64,000 nt of DNA from Hippophae tibetana (lineage: Eukaryota > Streptophyta > Magnoliopsida > Rosales > Elaeagnaceae): the NCBI GenBank assembly GCA_037013495.1, contig CM072807.1, positions 27,384,802-27,448,801 of the forward strand, read 5' to 3'. The notes below the pieces were generated by a model. The model had not been told where the DNA came from, ran no database searches, and saw only the letters and a program-made list of their open reading frames with translations. Made by a program: the position numbers and the translations under genes. Positions 22,850 to 34,294 of this stretch are shown one piece after another (within the stretch, counting starts at the first letter, position 1; each line of letters begins with the position of its first letter).

Positions 22850-24933
22850 TACAATTCAATCCAAAAACTTTCGGAAACGCATACAAACGCATAATTTAAA
22901 TGTAGTGGAAATAAAATGGATTGAAAACATACCCCTTTCCTTGATCAAATTTTTTTTTTTGAAAATCTTCATCTTCAACCCAGAGGCGGGTCAACCCGAC
23001 CCGGATTGACCGTAACGGATACCCGGCCTTATCCTCCTATTCCGGTGACGAAATCCAGCGTTCTTTTTATCAAAATTCTCATAATTCGATTTTCGATTGA
23101 TTCATGGTCTTAATTTGAAGAAATACCATTATTTTAAATAAAAATTTAATTAATGAATCAAATAAATACCCACGATAAATTGTATTCATTTTATTCATTT
23201 GTTTTCAAGTTTACATTCACAGAATCACTCAAACGTAAATATTGAAACAATTTAATATTTCCATGTGCATAAAAAACAAGGAAAATCAAAAACCTAAAAT
23301 TTCAATTCCTCGTAAAACAGATCAAAAGAGAGATGTTTCCAAAAATGGCTTTAATGCCAAATGTTAGAATACAATTCAATCCAGAAACTTTCGGAAAAGC
23401 ATACGAACGCATAATTTAAATGGAGTCGAAAAAAAATGCATTTAAAACATACCTCTTGCCTTGATCAATTTTTTTTTTTGAAAAACTTCATCTTCAACCT
23501 AGAGGCGGGTCAACCCGACCCGGTTTGACCGTAACGGATACCCGGCCGTATCCTCCTATTCCGGTGACGAAATCCAGCGTTCTTTTTATCAAAATTCTCA
23601 TAATTCGATTTTCGATTGATTCATGGTCTTAATTTGAAGAAATACCATTATTTTAAATAAAAATTTAATTAATGAATCAAATAAATACCCACGATAAATT
23701 GTATTCATTTTATTCATTTGTTTTCAAGTTTACATTCACAGAATCACTCAAACGTAAATATTGAAACAATTTAATATTTCCATGTGCATAAAAAACAAGG
23801 AAAATCAAAAACCCAAAATTTCAATTCCTCGTAAAACAGATCAAAAGAGAGATGTTTCCAAAAATGGCTTCAATACCGAATGTTAGAATACAATTCAATC
23901 CAGAAACTTTCGGAAAAGCATACGAACACATAATTTAAATGGAGTCGAAAAAAATGGATTCAAAACATACCTCTTGCCAGGATCAATTTTTTTTTTTTTT
24001 GAAAAACTTCAACTTCAACCGCGAGGCGAGTCAACCCGACCCAGTTTGACCGTAGCGGATACGAGACCGTATCCTGATATTACGGTGACAAAATCCAGCG
24101 TTCTCTTTATCAAATTTCTCATAATTCGATTTTCGAGTGATTCATGGTCTTAGTTTGAAGTAAAAACATTAATTTAAATAAAAATTTAATTAATGAATCA
24201 AATAAATACCCACGATAAATTGTATTTATTTTCATCATTTTGTTTTCATATTTAAATTCACAGAATCACTCAAACGTAAATATTGAAACAATTTAAAATT
24301 TCCATGTGCATAAAAAACAACCAAAATCAAACACCCAAAATTTCAATTCCTCGTGTAATAGATCAAAAGAGAGATGTTTTCAAAATGGCTCTAATACCAA
24401 ATGTTAGTATACAATTCAATCCAAACACTTTCGGAAACACATACAAACGCATAATTTAAATGTAGTGGAAATAAAATGGATTGAAAACATACCCCTTTCC
24501 TTGATCAAATTTTTTTTTTTTTTTGAAAATCTTCATCTTCAACCCAGAGGCGGGTCAACCCGACCCGGTTTGACCGTAACGGATACCCGGCCGTATCCTC
24601 CTATTCCGGTGACGAAATCCAGCGTTCTTTTTATCAAAATTCTCATAATTCGATTTTCGATTGATTCATGGTCTTAATTTGAAGTAATACCATTATTTTA
24701 AATAAAAATTTAATTAATGAATCAAATAAATACCCACGATAAATTGTATTCATTTTATTCATTTGTTTTCAAGTTTACATTCACAGAATCACTCAAACGT
24801 AAATATTGAAACAATTTAATATTTCCATGTGCATAAAAAACAAGGAAAATCAAAAACCCAAAATTTCAATTCCTCGTAAAACAGATCAAAAGAGAGATGT
24901 TTCCAAAAATGGCTTCAATACCAAATGTTAGAA
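22850..24933. repeat. Pentamer remainder: E, A, patched B, C-like
   Basis: Monomer starts are 22850 (E, CCGGCCTTATCC), 23370 (A, CCTAGAGG), 23889 (B with a foreign-looking patch) and 24410 (C-like with ACACATAC). The C-like monomer matches those at 9324 and 16604 in CCAAACACTTTCGG and ACACATACAAACGC, but lacks their GACCGCAACGG and CACGGTAAATTG. This continues the pentamer order after the trimer block. Confidence 0.82.
24043..24115. repeat. Patch of right-domain Q sequence inside a left-domain B monomer
   Basis: Within the B monomer at 23889-24409, this short stretch carries CCAGTTTGACCGTAGCGG, ACGAGACCG and GTTCTCTTT. These are typical of Q monomers in the right half (39493, 48841, 49881 and others). 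Other left-half B monomers read CCGTTTTGACTGTAGCAG, ACCAGACCG and GTTCTTTTT. Both flanks are ordinary B: GGATTCAAAAC on the left and CATCATTTTGTTTTC on the right. A short gene-conversion tract is the simplest reading. Confidence 0.72.
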
Positions 24934-27017
24934 TACAATTCAATCCAGAAACTTTCGGAAAAGCATACGAACACATAATTTAAATGGAGTCGAAAAAAAT
25001 GGATTGAAAACATACCTCTTGCCAGGATCAATTTTTTTTTTTTTGAAAAACTTCAATTTCAACCGCGAGGCGAGTCAACCCGACTCGTTTTGACCGTAGC
25101 AGATACCAGACCGTATCCTGATATTACGGTGACAAAATCCAGCGTTCTTTTTATCAAATTTCTCATAATTCGATTTTCGAGTGAGTCATGGTCTTAGTTT
25201 GAAGTAAAAACATTAATTTAAATAAAAATTTAATTAATGAATCAAATAAATACCCACGATAAATTGTATTTATTTTCATCATTTGTTTTCATATTTAAAT
25301 TCACAGAATCACTCAAACGTAAATATTGAAACAATTTAAAATTTCCATGTGCATAAAAAACAACCAAAATCAAACACCCAAAATTTCAATTCCTCGTGTA
25401 ATAGATCAAAAGAGAGATGTTTTCAAAATGACTCTAATACCAAATGTTAGTATACAATTCAATCCAAAAACTTTCGGAAACGCATACAAACGCATAATTT
25501 AAATGTAGTGGAAATAAAATGGATTGAAAACATACCCCTTTCCTTGATCAATTTTTTTTTTTTTTTGAAAATCTTCATCTTCAACCCAGAGGCGGGTCAA
25601 CCCGACCCGGTTTGACCGTAACGGATACCCGGCCGTATCCTCCTATTCCGGTGACGAAATCCAGCGTTCTTTTTATCAAAATTCTCATAATTCGATTTTC
25701 GATTGATTCATGGTCTTAATTTGAAGAAATACCATTATTTTAAATAAAAATTTAATTAATGAATCAAATAAATACCCACGAAAAATTGTATTCATTTTAT
25801 TCATTTGTTTTCAAGTTTACATTCGCAGAATCACTCAAACGTAAATATTGAAACAATTTAATATTTCCATGTGCATAAAAAACAAGGAAAATCAAAAACC
25901 TAAAATTTCAATTCCTCGTAAAACAGATCAAAAGAAAGATGTTTCCAAAAATGGCTTCAATACCAAATGTTAGAATACAATTCAATCCAGAAACTTTCGG
26001 AAAAGCATACGAACACATAATTTAAATGGAGTCGAAAAAAATGGATTGAAAACATACATCTTGCCAGGATCAATTTTTTTTTTTTTGAAAAACTTCATCT
26101 TCAACCGCGAGGCGAGTCAACCCGACTCGTTTTGACCGTAGCAGATACCAGACCGTATCCTGATATTACGGTGACAAAATCCAGCGTTCTTTTTATCAAA
26201 TTTCTCATAATTCGATTTTCGAGTGAGTCATGGTCTTAGTTTGAAGTAAAAACATTAATTTAAATAAAAATTTAATTAATGAATCAAATAAATACCCACG
26301 ATAAATTGTATTTATTTTCATCATTTGTTTTCATATTTAAATTCACAGAATCACTCAAACGTAAATATTGAAACAATTTAAAATTTCCATGTGCATAAAA
26401 AACAACCAAAATCAAACACCCAAAATTTCAATTCCTCGTGTAATAGATCAAAAGAGAGATGTTTTCAAAATGACTCTAATACCAAATGTTAGTATACAAT
26501 TCAATCCAAAAACTTTCGGAAACGCATACAAACGCATAATTTAAATGTAGTGGAAATAAAATGGATTGAAAACATACCCCTTTCCTTGATCAATTTTTTT
26601 TTTTTTTTGAAAATCTTCATCTTCAACCCAGAGGCGGGTCAACCCGACCCGGTTTGACCGTAACGGATACCCGGCCGTATCCTCCTATTCCGGTGACGAA
26701 ATCCAGCGTTCTTTTTATCAAAATTCTCATAATTCGATTTTCGATTGATTCATGGTCTTAATTTGAAGAAATACCATTATTTTAAATAAAAATTTAATTA
26801 ATGAATCAAATAAATACCCACGAAAAATTGTATTCATTTTATTCATTTGTTTTCAAGTTTACATTCGCAGAATCACTCAAACGTAAATATTGAAACAATT
26901 TAATATTTCCATGTGCATAAAAAACAAGGAAAATCAAAAACCTAAAATTTCAATTGCTCGTAAAACAGATCAAAAGAGAGATGTTTCCAAAAATGGCTTT
27001 AATGCCAAATGTTAGAA
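24934..27017. repeat. Two tandem copies of a 1,042-bp Q-P dimer
   Basis: Monomer starts are 24934 (Q), 25453 (P), 25976 (Q) and 26495 (P). Corresponding starts are 1,042 bp apart. Shared private markers are GAGTGAGTCATGG and AATGACTCTAATACC in the Q monomers, and CACGAAAAATTG and CATTCGCAGAATC in the P monomers. Differences include CATACCTCTTGCC versus CATACATCTTGCC, and ATTCCTCG versus ATTGCTCG near 26953. This is a local, recent dimer duplication at the edge of the diverged island. Confidence 0.9.
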
Positions 27018-27537
27018 TTCAATTCAATCTAGAAACTTTCGGAAAAGCATACAAATGAATAATTTAAATGCAGGGGAAATAAAATGGATTGAAAACATAC
27101 CTCTTGCCTTGATCAAATTTTTGTTTTTTGAAAAACTTCATCTTCAACCCAGAGGCGGGTCAACCCGACCCGGTTTGACCGTAACGGATACCCGGCCGTA
27201 TCCTCCTATTTCGGTGACGAAATCCAACGTTCTTTTTATCAAAATTCTCATAATTCGATTTTCAATTGATTCATGGTCTTATTTTGAAGAAATACCATTA
27301 TTTTAAATAAAGATTTAATTAATGAATCAAATAAATACCCACGATAAATTGTATTTATTTTCTTCATTTGTTTTCATATTTAAATTCACAGAATCACTCA
27401 AACGTATATATTGAAACAATTTAAAATTTCCATGTGCATAAAAAACAACCAAAATCAAAAACCCAAAATTTCATTCCTCGTGAAACAGAACAAAAGGGAG
27501 ATGTTTTCAAAAATGGCTATAATACCAAATGTTAGAA
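27018..27537. repeat. R-subfamily monomer (GCAGGGG, G-interrupted T tract)
   Basis: The head has CAATCTAGAAAC and GCAGGGGAAAT, and the T tract is TTTTTGTTTTTTG. The same combination occurs at 30139 and 40014, and with GCAGAGG at 58732. A related form with CCAAAAAATTTCGG occurs at 49360, 51444, 53527 and 56649. It is P-class in the core. It marks a lineage scattered over more than 30 kb. Confidence 0.78.
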
Positions 27538-28036
27538 TACAATTCAATCCAGAAACCTTCGGAAAAGCATGCGAATGCATATTTTAAATGCAGTGGAAAT
27601 AAAATGGATGGAAAACATACCTCTTGCCTTGATCAATTTTTTTTTTGAAACACTTAATCTTCAACCGAGTGGCGGGTCAACCCGACCCTGTTTGACCTTA
27701 ACGGATACCCGACCGTATCCTGCTATTCCGGTGACGGAATCCAACGTTCTTTTTATCAAACTTCTCATAATTCGATTTTCGAGTGATTCATGGTCTTAAT
27801 TTGAATTAAAAACATTATTTTATATAAAAATTTAATTAATGAATCAAATAAATACCCACGATAAATTGTATGTATTTTCTTCATTTGATTTCAAGTTTAC
27901 ATTCACAGAATCAATCAAACGTAAATATTGAAACAATTTAAAATTTCCATGTGCATAAAAAACAACCAAAATCGAAAACTCAAAATTTCAAGTCCTCGTG
28001 AAACAGATCAAAAGAGAGATGTTTTCAAAAATGGCT

Positions 28037-28138
28037 CTAATAGCAAATGTTAGAATAGAATTCAACCCAGAAACTTTTGGAAAAGCATACGAACGCATAA
28101 TTTAAATGCAGTGGAAATAAAATGGATTGAAAACATAC
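28037..28138 (-). other. Intron-like signal arrangement on the minus strand (speculative)
   Basis: On the minus strand a donor-like GAG|GTATGT begins at 28138. A branch-site-like TTCTAAC lies shortly before an acceptor-like TATTAG ending at 28037, which would give an intron of 102 nt. Similar spacing recurs in many monomers. The acceptor context changes to TTGAAG or TTAAAG elsewhere, and the donor to GGG|GTATGT. These short consensus matches may be chance or a leftover of an ancestral element. No exon with coding capacity is visible. Confidence 0.25.
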
Positions 28139-28582
28139 CTCTTGCCTTGATCCAATTTTTTTCTTTTTTTGTTGAAAAACTTCATCTTCAACCCCGAGGC
28201 GGGTCAACCCGACCCGGTTTGACCGTAACGGATACCCGACCGTATCCTCCTATTCCGGTGACAGAATTCAGCGTTCTTTTTATCAAAATTCTCATAATTC
28301 GATTTTCGATTGATTCATGGTCTTAATTTGAAGTAAAAACATTATTTTAAATAAAAATTTAATTAATGAATCAAATAAATACCCATGATCAATTGTATTT
28401 ATTTTCTTCATTTGTTTTCAAGTTTACATTCACAGAATCACTCAAACATAAATATAGAAACAATTTAAAATTTCCATGTGCATAAAAAACAAGGAAAATA
28501 AAAAACCCCAAATTTCAATTCCTCGTGAAACCGATCAAAAGAGAGATGTTTTCAAAAATGTCTCTAATACCAAATGTTAGAA
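28056..28582. repeat. Longest monomer (527 bp), expanded T-rich tract
   Basis: This diverged monomer is 527 bp because its T-rich segment (about 28156-28173) is longer and interrupted by C and G: a T run, C, a second T run, then GTTG. Its start reads TAGAATAGAATTCAACCC, and the boundary motif before it reads GCTCTAATAGCA. It has GACAGAATTCAGCG, shared in part with the monomer at 29620. Confidence 0.8.
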
Positions 28583-29078
28583 TACAATTCAATCCAGAAA
28601 CTTTCGGAAAAGCATACGAACGCATAATTTAAATGTAGTGGAAACAAAATGGATTGAAAACATACCTCTTGCCTTGATCAATTTTTTTTTTAAAACTTCA
28701 TCTTCAACCCCGAGGCGTGTCAACCCGACCCGATATCGCCCTAACGGATACCCGACCGTATCATGTTATTCCGGAGAAGGAATCCAGCGTTATTTTTATC
28801 AAAATTCTCATAATTCGATTTTCGAGTGATTTATGGTCTTAATTTGAAGTAAAAACATCATTTTAAATAAAAAAAATTCATTAATGAATCAAATAAATAC
28901 CCACGTTAAATTGTATTTATTTTCTTCATTTAATTTCAAGTTTACATTCACAGAATCACTCAAACGTAAATATTGAAACAATTTAAAATTTCCATGTGCA
29001 TAAAAAACAAGCAAAATCAAAAACCCAAAATTTCAATTCCTCTTGAAACAGAGCAAAAGATAGATGTTTTCAAAAATT

Positions 29079-29098
29079 GCTCTGATACCAAATGTTAG
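29079..29098 (-). other. LTR-end plus primer-binding-site-like motif, best preserved copy
   Basis: Read on the minus strand, this is CTAACA, two T residues, then TGGTATCAGAGC (29090 down to 29079). TGGTATCAGAGC is the classic primer-binding site of many plant Ty1/copia-type and related LTR elements. It is complementary to the 3' end of plant initiator-methionine tRNA (...GCTCTGATACCA). LTRs usually end in CA immediately before the site, as CTAACA does here. Other monomers carry degraded forms, GCTCTAATACCA or CTTCAATACC, at the same place. The exact match lies in the diverged island. The retroelement origin is inference; the motif match is direct. Confidence 0.68.
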
Positions 29099-31700
29099 AA
29101 TAAAAATCAATCCAGAAACTATCGAAAAAGCATGCGAACGTATAATTTAAATGCAGTGGAAATAAAATGGATTGAAAACATACCTCTTGCCTTGATCAAT
29201 TTTTTTTTTTGAAAAACTTAATCTTCAACCCAGAGGCGGGTCAACCCGACCCTCTTTGACCTTAACGGATACCCGACCGTATCCTGCTATTCCGGTGACG
29301 GAATCCAACATTCTTTTTATCAAACTTCTCATAATTCGATTTTCGAGTGATTCATGGTCTTAATTTGAATTAAAAACATTATTTGATATAAAAATTTAAT
29401 TAATGAATCAAATAAATACCCACGATAAATTGTATGTATTTTCTTCATTTGATTTCAAGTTTACATTCACAGAATCAATCAAACGTAAATATTGAAATAA
29501 TTTAAAATTTCCAAGTGCATAAAAAACAACCAAAATCAAAAACCCAAAATTTCAATTCCTCGTGAAACAGAGCAAAAGAGAGATGTTTTCAAAAATGGCT
29601 CTAATACTAAATGTTAGAATACAATTCAATCCAGAAACGTTCGAAAAAGCATACGAACGCATAATTTAAAAGCAATGGAAATAAAATGGATTGAAAACAT
29701 ACCTCTTGCCTTAATCAAATTTTTTTTTTGAAAAACTTCATCTTCAACACCGAAGCGGGTCAACCGGACCCGGTTTGAGCATAATAGATACCCGGCCCTA
29801 TCTTTCTATTCCGGTGAGAGAATTCAGCGTTCTTTTTATAAAAATTCTCATAATTCGATATGCGAGTGATTCATGGTCTTAATTTGAAGTAAAAACATTA
29901 TTTTAAATAAAAATTTAATTAATGAATCAAATAAATACCCACGATAAATTGTATTCATTTTCTTCATTTGTTTTCAAATTTAAATTCACAGAATCAATCA
30001 AACGTAAATATTGAAACAATTTAAAATTTCCATGTGCATGAAAAACAACCAAAATCAAACACCCAAAATTTCAATTCCTCGTGAAACAGATCAAAAGAGA
30101 GATGTTTTCAAAAATGGCTCTAATACCAAATGTTAGAATACAATTCAATCTAGAAACTTTCGGAAAAGCATACAAACGAATAATTTAAATGCAGGGGAAA
30201 TAAAATGGATTGAAAACATACCTCTTGCCTTGATCAAATTTTTGTTTTTTGAAAAACTTCATCTGCAACCCAGAGGCGGGTCAACCCGACCCGGTTTGAC
30301 CGTAACGGATACCCGGCCGTATCCTCCTATTCCGGTGACGAAATCCAGCGTTCTTTTTATCAAAATTCTCATAATTTGATTTTCGATTGATTCATGGTCT
30401 TAATTTGAAGAAATACCATTATTTTAAATAAAAATTTAATTAATGAATCAAATAAATACCCATGATAAATTGTATTCATTTTCTTCATTTTTTTTCAAGT
30501 TTACATTCACAGAATCACTCAAACGTAAATATTGAAACAATTTAAAATTTCCATGTGCATAAAAAACAAGGAAAATCAAAAACCCAAAATTTCAATTCCT
30601 CGTAAAACATATCAAAAGAGAGATGTTTCCAAAAATGGCTTTAATGCCAAATGTTAGAATTCAATTCAATCCAGAAACTTTCGGAAAAGCATACGAACGC
30701 ATAATTTAAATGGAGTCGAAAAAAAATGGATTTAAAACATACCTCTTGCCTTGATCAATTTTTTTTTTTTTTGAAAAACTTCAACTTCAACCGCGAGGCG
30801 AGTCAACCCGACCCGGTTTGACCGTAGCGGATACCCGACCGTATCCTGATATTCCGGTGACAAAATCCAGCGTTCTTTTTATCAAATTTCTCATAATTCG
30901 ATTTTCGAGTGATTCATGGTCTTAATTTGAAGTAAAAACATTATTTTAAATAAAAATTTAATTAATGAATCAAATAAATACCCACGATAAATTGTATTTA
31001 TTTTCATCATTTGTTTTCATATTTAAATTCACAGAATCACTCAAACGTAAATATTGAAACAAATTAAAATTTCCATGTGCATAAAAAACAACCAAAATCA
31101 AACACCCAAAATTTCAATTCCTCGTGTTATAGATCAAAAGAGAGATGTTTTCAAAAATGGCTCTAATACCAAATGTTAGAATACAATTCAATCCAGAAAC
31201 TTTCGGAAACGCATACAAACACATAATTTAAATGCAGTGGAAATAAAATGGATTGAAAACATACCTCTTTCCTTGATCAAATTTTTTTTTTGAAAAACTT
31301 CATCTTCAACCCAGAGGCGGGTCAACCCGACCCGGTTTGACCGTAATGGATACCCGGCCGTATCCTCCTATTCCGGTGACGAAATCCAGCGTTCTTTTTA
31401 TCAAAATTCTCATAATTCGATTTTCGATTGATTCATGGTCTTAATTTGAAGTAATACCATTATTTTAAATAAAAATTTAATTAATGAATCAAATAAATAC
31501 CCACGATAAATTTTATTCATTTTCTTCATTTGTTTTCAAGTTTACATTCACAGAATCACTCAAACGTAAATATTGAAACAATTTAAAATTTCCATGTGCA
31601 TAAAAAACAAGGAAAATCAAAAACCCAAAATTTCAATTCCTCGTAAAACAAATCAAAAGAGAGATGTTTCCAAAAATGGCTTCAATACCAAATGTTAGAA

Positions 31701-32219
31701 TACAATTCAATCCAGAAACTTTCGGAAAAGCATACAAACGCATAATTTAAATGGAGTCGAAAAAAATGGATTGAAAACATACCTCTTGCCAGGATCAATT
31801 TTTTTTTTTTGAAAAACTTCAACTTCAACCGCGAGGCGAGTCAACCCGACCCAGTTTGACCGTAGCTTATACCCGGCCGTATCCTGATATTACGGTGACA
31901 AAATCCAGCGTTCTTTTTATCAAAATTCTCATAATTCGATTTTCGATTGATTCATGGTCTTAATTTGAAGTAATACCATTATTTTAAGTAAAAATTTAAT
32001 CAATGAATCAAATAAATATCCACGATAAATTGTATTCATTTTCTTCATTTGTTTTCATATTTAAATTTAGAGAATCACTCAAACGTAAATATTGAAACAA
32101 TTTAAAATTTCCATGTGCATAAAAAACAACCAAAATCAAACACCCAAAATTTCAATTCCTCGTAAAAAAGATCAAAAGAGAGATGTTTCCAAAAATGGTT
32201 TTAATGCCAAATGTTAGAA
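31701..32219. repeat. Recombinant monomer switching Q to P
   Basis: The left part is Q: GGAGTCG head, GCGAGGCGAG, CTGATATTACGG and GTGACAAAATCC. From 31925 it is P: CAAAATTCTC, CGATTGATTCATGG and GAAGTAATACC. It then returns to a Q-like tail with CATATTTAAATTTAGAG. The last Q base is 31900 and the first P base is 31925, so the switch is at monomer offset 199-224. It shares TTTAAGTAAAAATTTAATC and AAATATCCACG with the monomers at 49360, 51444, 53527 and 56649. Confidence 0.78.
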
Positions 32220-33775
32220 TACAATTCAATCCAGAAACTTTCGGAAACGCATACAAACGCATAATTTAAATGCAGTGGAAATAAAATGGATTGAAAACAT
32301 ACCTCTTGAAAGGATCAATTTTTTTTTTTGAAAAACTTCATCTTCAACCCAGAGGCGGGTCAACCCGACCCGGTTTGACCGTAACGGATACCCGGCCGTA
32401 TCCTCCTATTCCGGTGACGGAATACAGCGTTCTTTTTATCAAAATTCTCATAATTCGATTTTCGATTGATTCATGGTCTTAATTTGAAGTAATACCATTA
32501 TTTTAAATAAAAATTTAATTAATGAATCAAATAAATACCCACGATAAATTTTATTCATTTTCTTCATTTGTTTTCAAGTTTACATTCACAGAATCACTCA
32601 AACGTAAATATTGAAACAATTTAAAATTTCCATGTGCATAAAAAACAAGGAAAATCAAAAACCCAAAATTTCAATTCCTCGTAAAACAGATCAAAAGAGA
32701 GATGTTTCCAAAAATGGCTTCAATACCAAATGTTAGAATACAATTCAATCCAGAAACTTTCGGAAAAGCATACGAACACATAATTTAAATGGAGTCGAAA
32801 AAAATGGATTGAAAACATACCTCTTGGCAGGATCAATTTTTTTTTTTGAAAAACTTCAACTTCAACCGCGAGGCGAGTCAACCCGACCCGTTTTGACCGT
32901 AGCAGATACCAGACCGTATCCTGATATTACCGTGACAAAATCCAGCGTTCTTTTTATCAAATTTCTCATAATTCGATTTTCGAGTGATTCATGGTCTTAG
33001 TTTGAAGTAAAAACATTAATTTAAATAAAAATTTAATTAATGAATCAAATAAATACCCACGATAAATTGTATTTATTTTCATCATTTGTTTTCATATTTA
33101 AATTCACAGAATCACTCAAACGTAAATATTGAAACAATTTAAAATTTCCATGTGCATAAAAAACAACCAAAATCAAACACCCAAAATTTCAATTCCTCGT
33201 GTAATAGATCAAAAGAGAGATGTTTTCAAAATGGCTCTAATACCAAATGTTAGTATACAATTCAATCCAGAAACTTTCGGAAACGTATACAAACGCATAA
33301 TTTAAATGTAGTGGAAATAAAATGGATTGAAAACATACCTCTTTCCTTGATCAATTTTTTTTTTCTGAAAAACTTCATCTTCAACCCAGAGGCGGGTCAA
33401 CCCGACCCGGTTTGACCGTAACGGATACCCGGCCGTATCCTCCTATTCCGGTGACGAAATCCAGCGTTCTTTTTATCAAAATTCTCATAATTCGATTTTC
33501 GATTGATTCATGGTCTTAATTTGAAGAAATACCATTATTTTAATTAAAAATTTAATTAATGAATCAAATAAATACCCACGATAAATTGTATTCATTTTCT
33601 TCATTTGTTTTCAAGTTTACATTCACAGAATCACTCAAACGTAAATATTGAAACAATTTAAAATTTCCATGTGCATAAAAAACAAGGAAAATCAAAAACC
33701 CAAAATTTCAATTCCTCGTAAAAAAGATCAAAAGAGAGATGTTTCCAAAAATGGCTTTAATGCCAAATGTTAGAA

Positions 33776-34294
33776 TACAATTCAATCCAGAAACTTTCGG
33801 AAAAGCATACGAACGCATAATTTAAATGGAGTCGAAAAAAAATGCATTTAAAACATACCTCTTGCCTTGATCAAATTTTTTTTTTGAAAAACTTCATCTT
33901 CAACCGAGAGGCGGGTCAACCCGACCCGGTTTAACCGTAACGGATACCCGGCCGTATCCTCCTATTCCGGTGACGAAATCCAGCGTTCTTTTTATCAAAT
34001 TTCTCATAATTCGATTTTCGAGTGATTCATGGTCTTAATTTGAAGTAAAAACATTATTTTAAATAAAAATTTAATTAATGAATCAAATAAATACCCACGA
34101 TAAATTGTATTCATTTTATTCATTTGTTTTCATATTTAAATTTAGAGAATCACTCAAACGTAAATATTGAAACAATTTAAAATTTCCATGTGCATAAAAA
34201 ACAACCAAAATCAAACACCCAAAATTTCAATTCCTCGTAAAAAAGATCAAAAGAGAGATGTTTCCAAAAATGGTTTTAATGCCAAATGTTAGAA
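33776..34294. repeat. Recombinant monomer switching P to Q
   Basis: The core is P (GAGAGGCGGG, CCGGCCGTATCC, GTGACGAAATCC). From 34000 it is Q: CAAATTTCTC, CGAGTGATTCATGG and GAAGTAAAAAC. The last P base is 33975 and the first Q base is 34000, giving offset 199-224. That is exactly the window of the opposite switch in 31701-32219. Its sibling at 35853 remains P through this window. The two tails share TTTAGAGAATC and GGTTTTAATGCC, so these two monomers have a linked history. Confidence 0.78.

Larger units (their letters stand above)
27018..30659. repeat. Diverged monomer island without a clean HOR
   Basis: Monomer starts are 27018, 27538, 28056, 28583, 29101, 29620 and 30139. These differ from each other and from the rest at many positions, and several do not fit the P or Q class. 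Core variants include GAGTGGCGGG, CCCGAGGCGTG, CACCGAAGCGGG, CCCGATATCGCCC and GACCCTCTTTGACC. Tail variants include CATTTGATTTCAAG and CATTTAATTTC. A faint trimer relation remains: 27538 and 29101 (1,563 bp apart) share TTGAATTAAAAAC, TGTATGTATTTTC and CATTTGATTTC, and 28056 and 29620 share GAATTCAGCG. This looks like an older segment that escaped recent homogenisation. Confidence 0.87.

Noticed and set aside
29079..29090. tRNA gene
   Set aside because: Only the last 12 bases of an initiator tRNA-like sequence match, with no cloverleaf arms or A and B boxes around them. It is better read as a primer-binding-site remnant.
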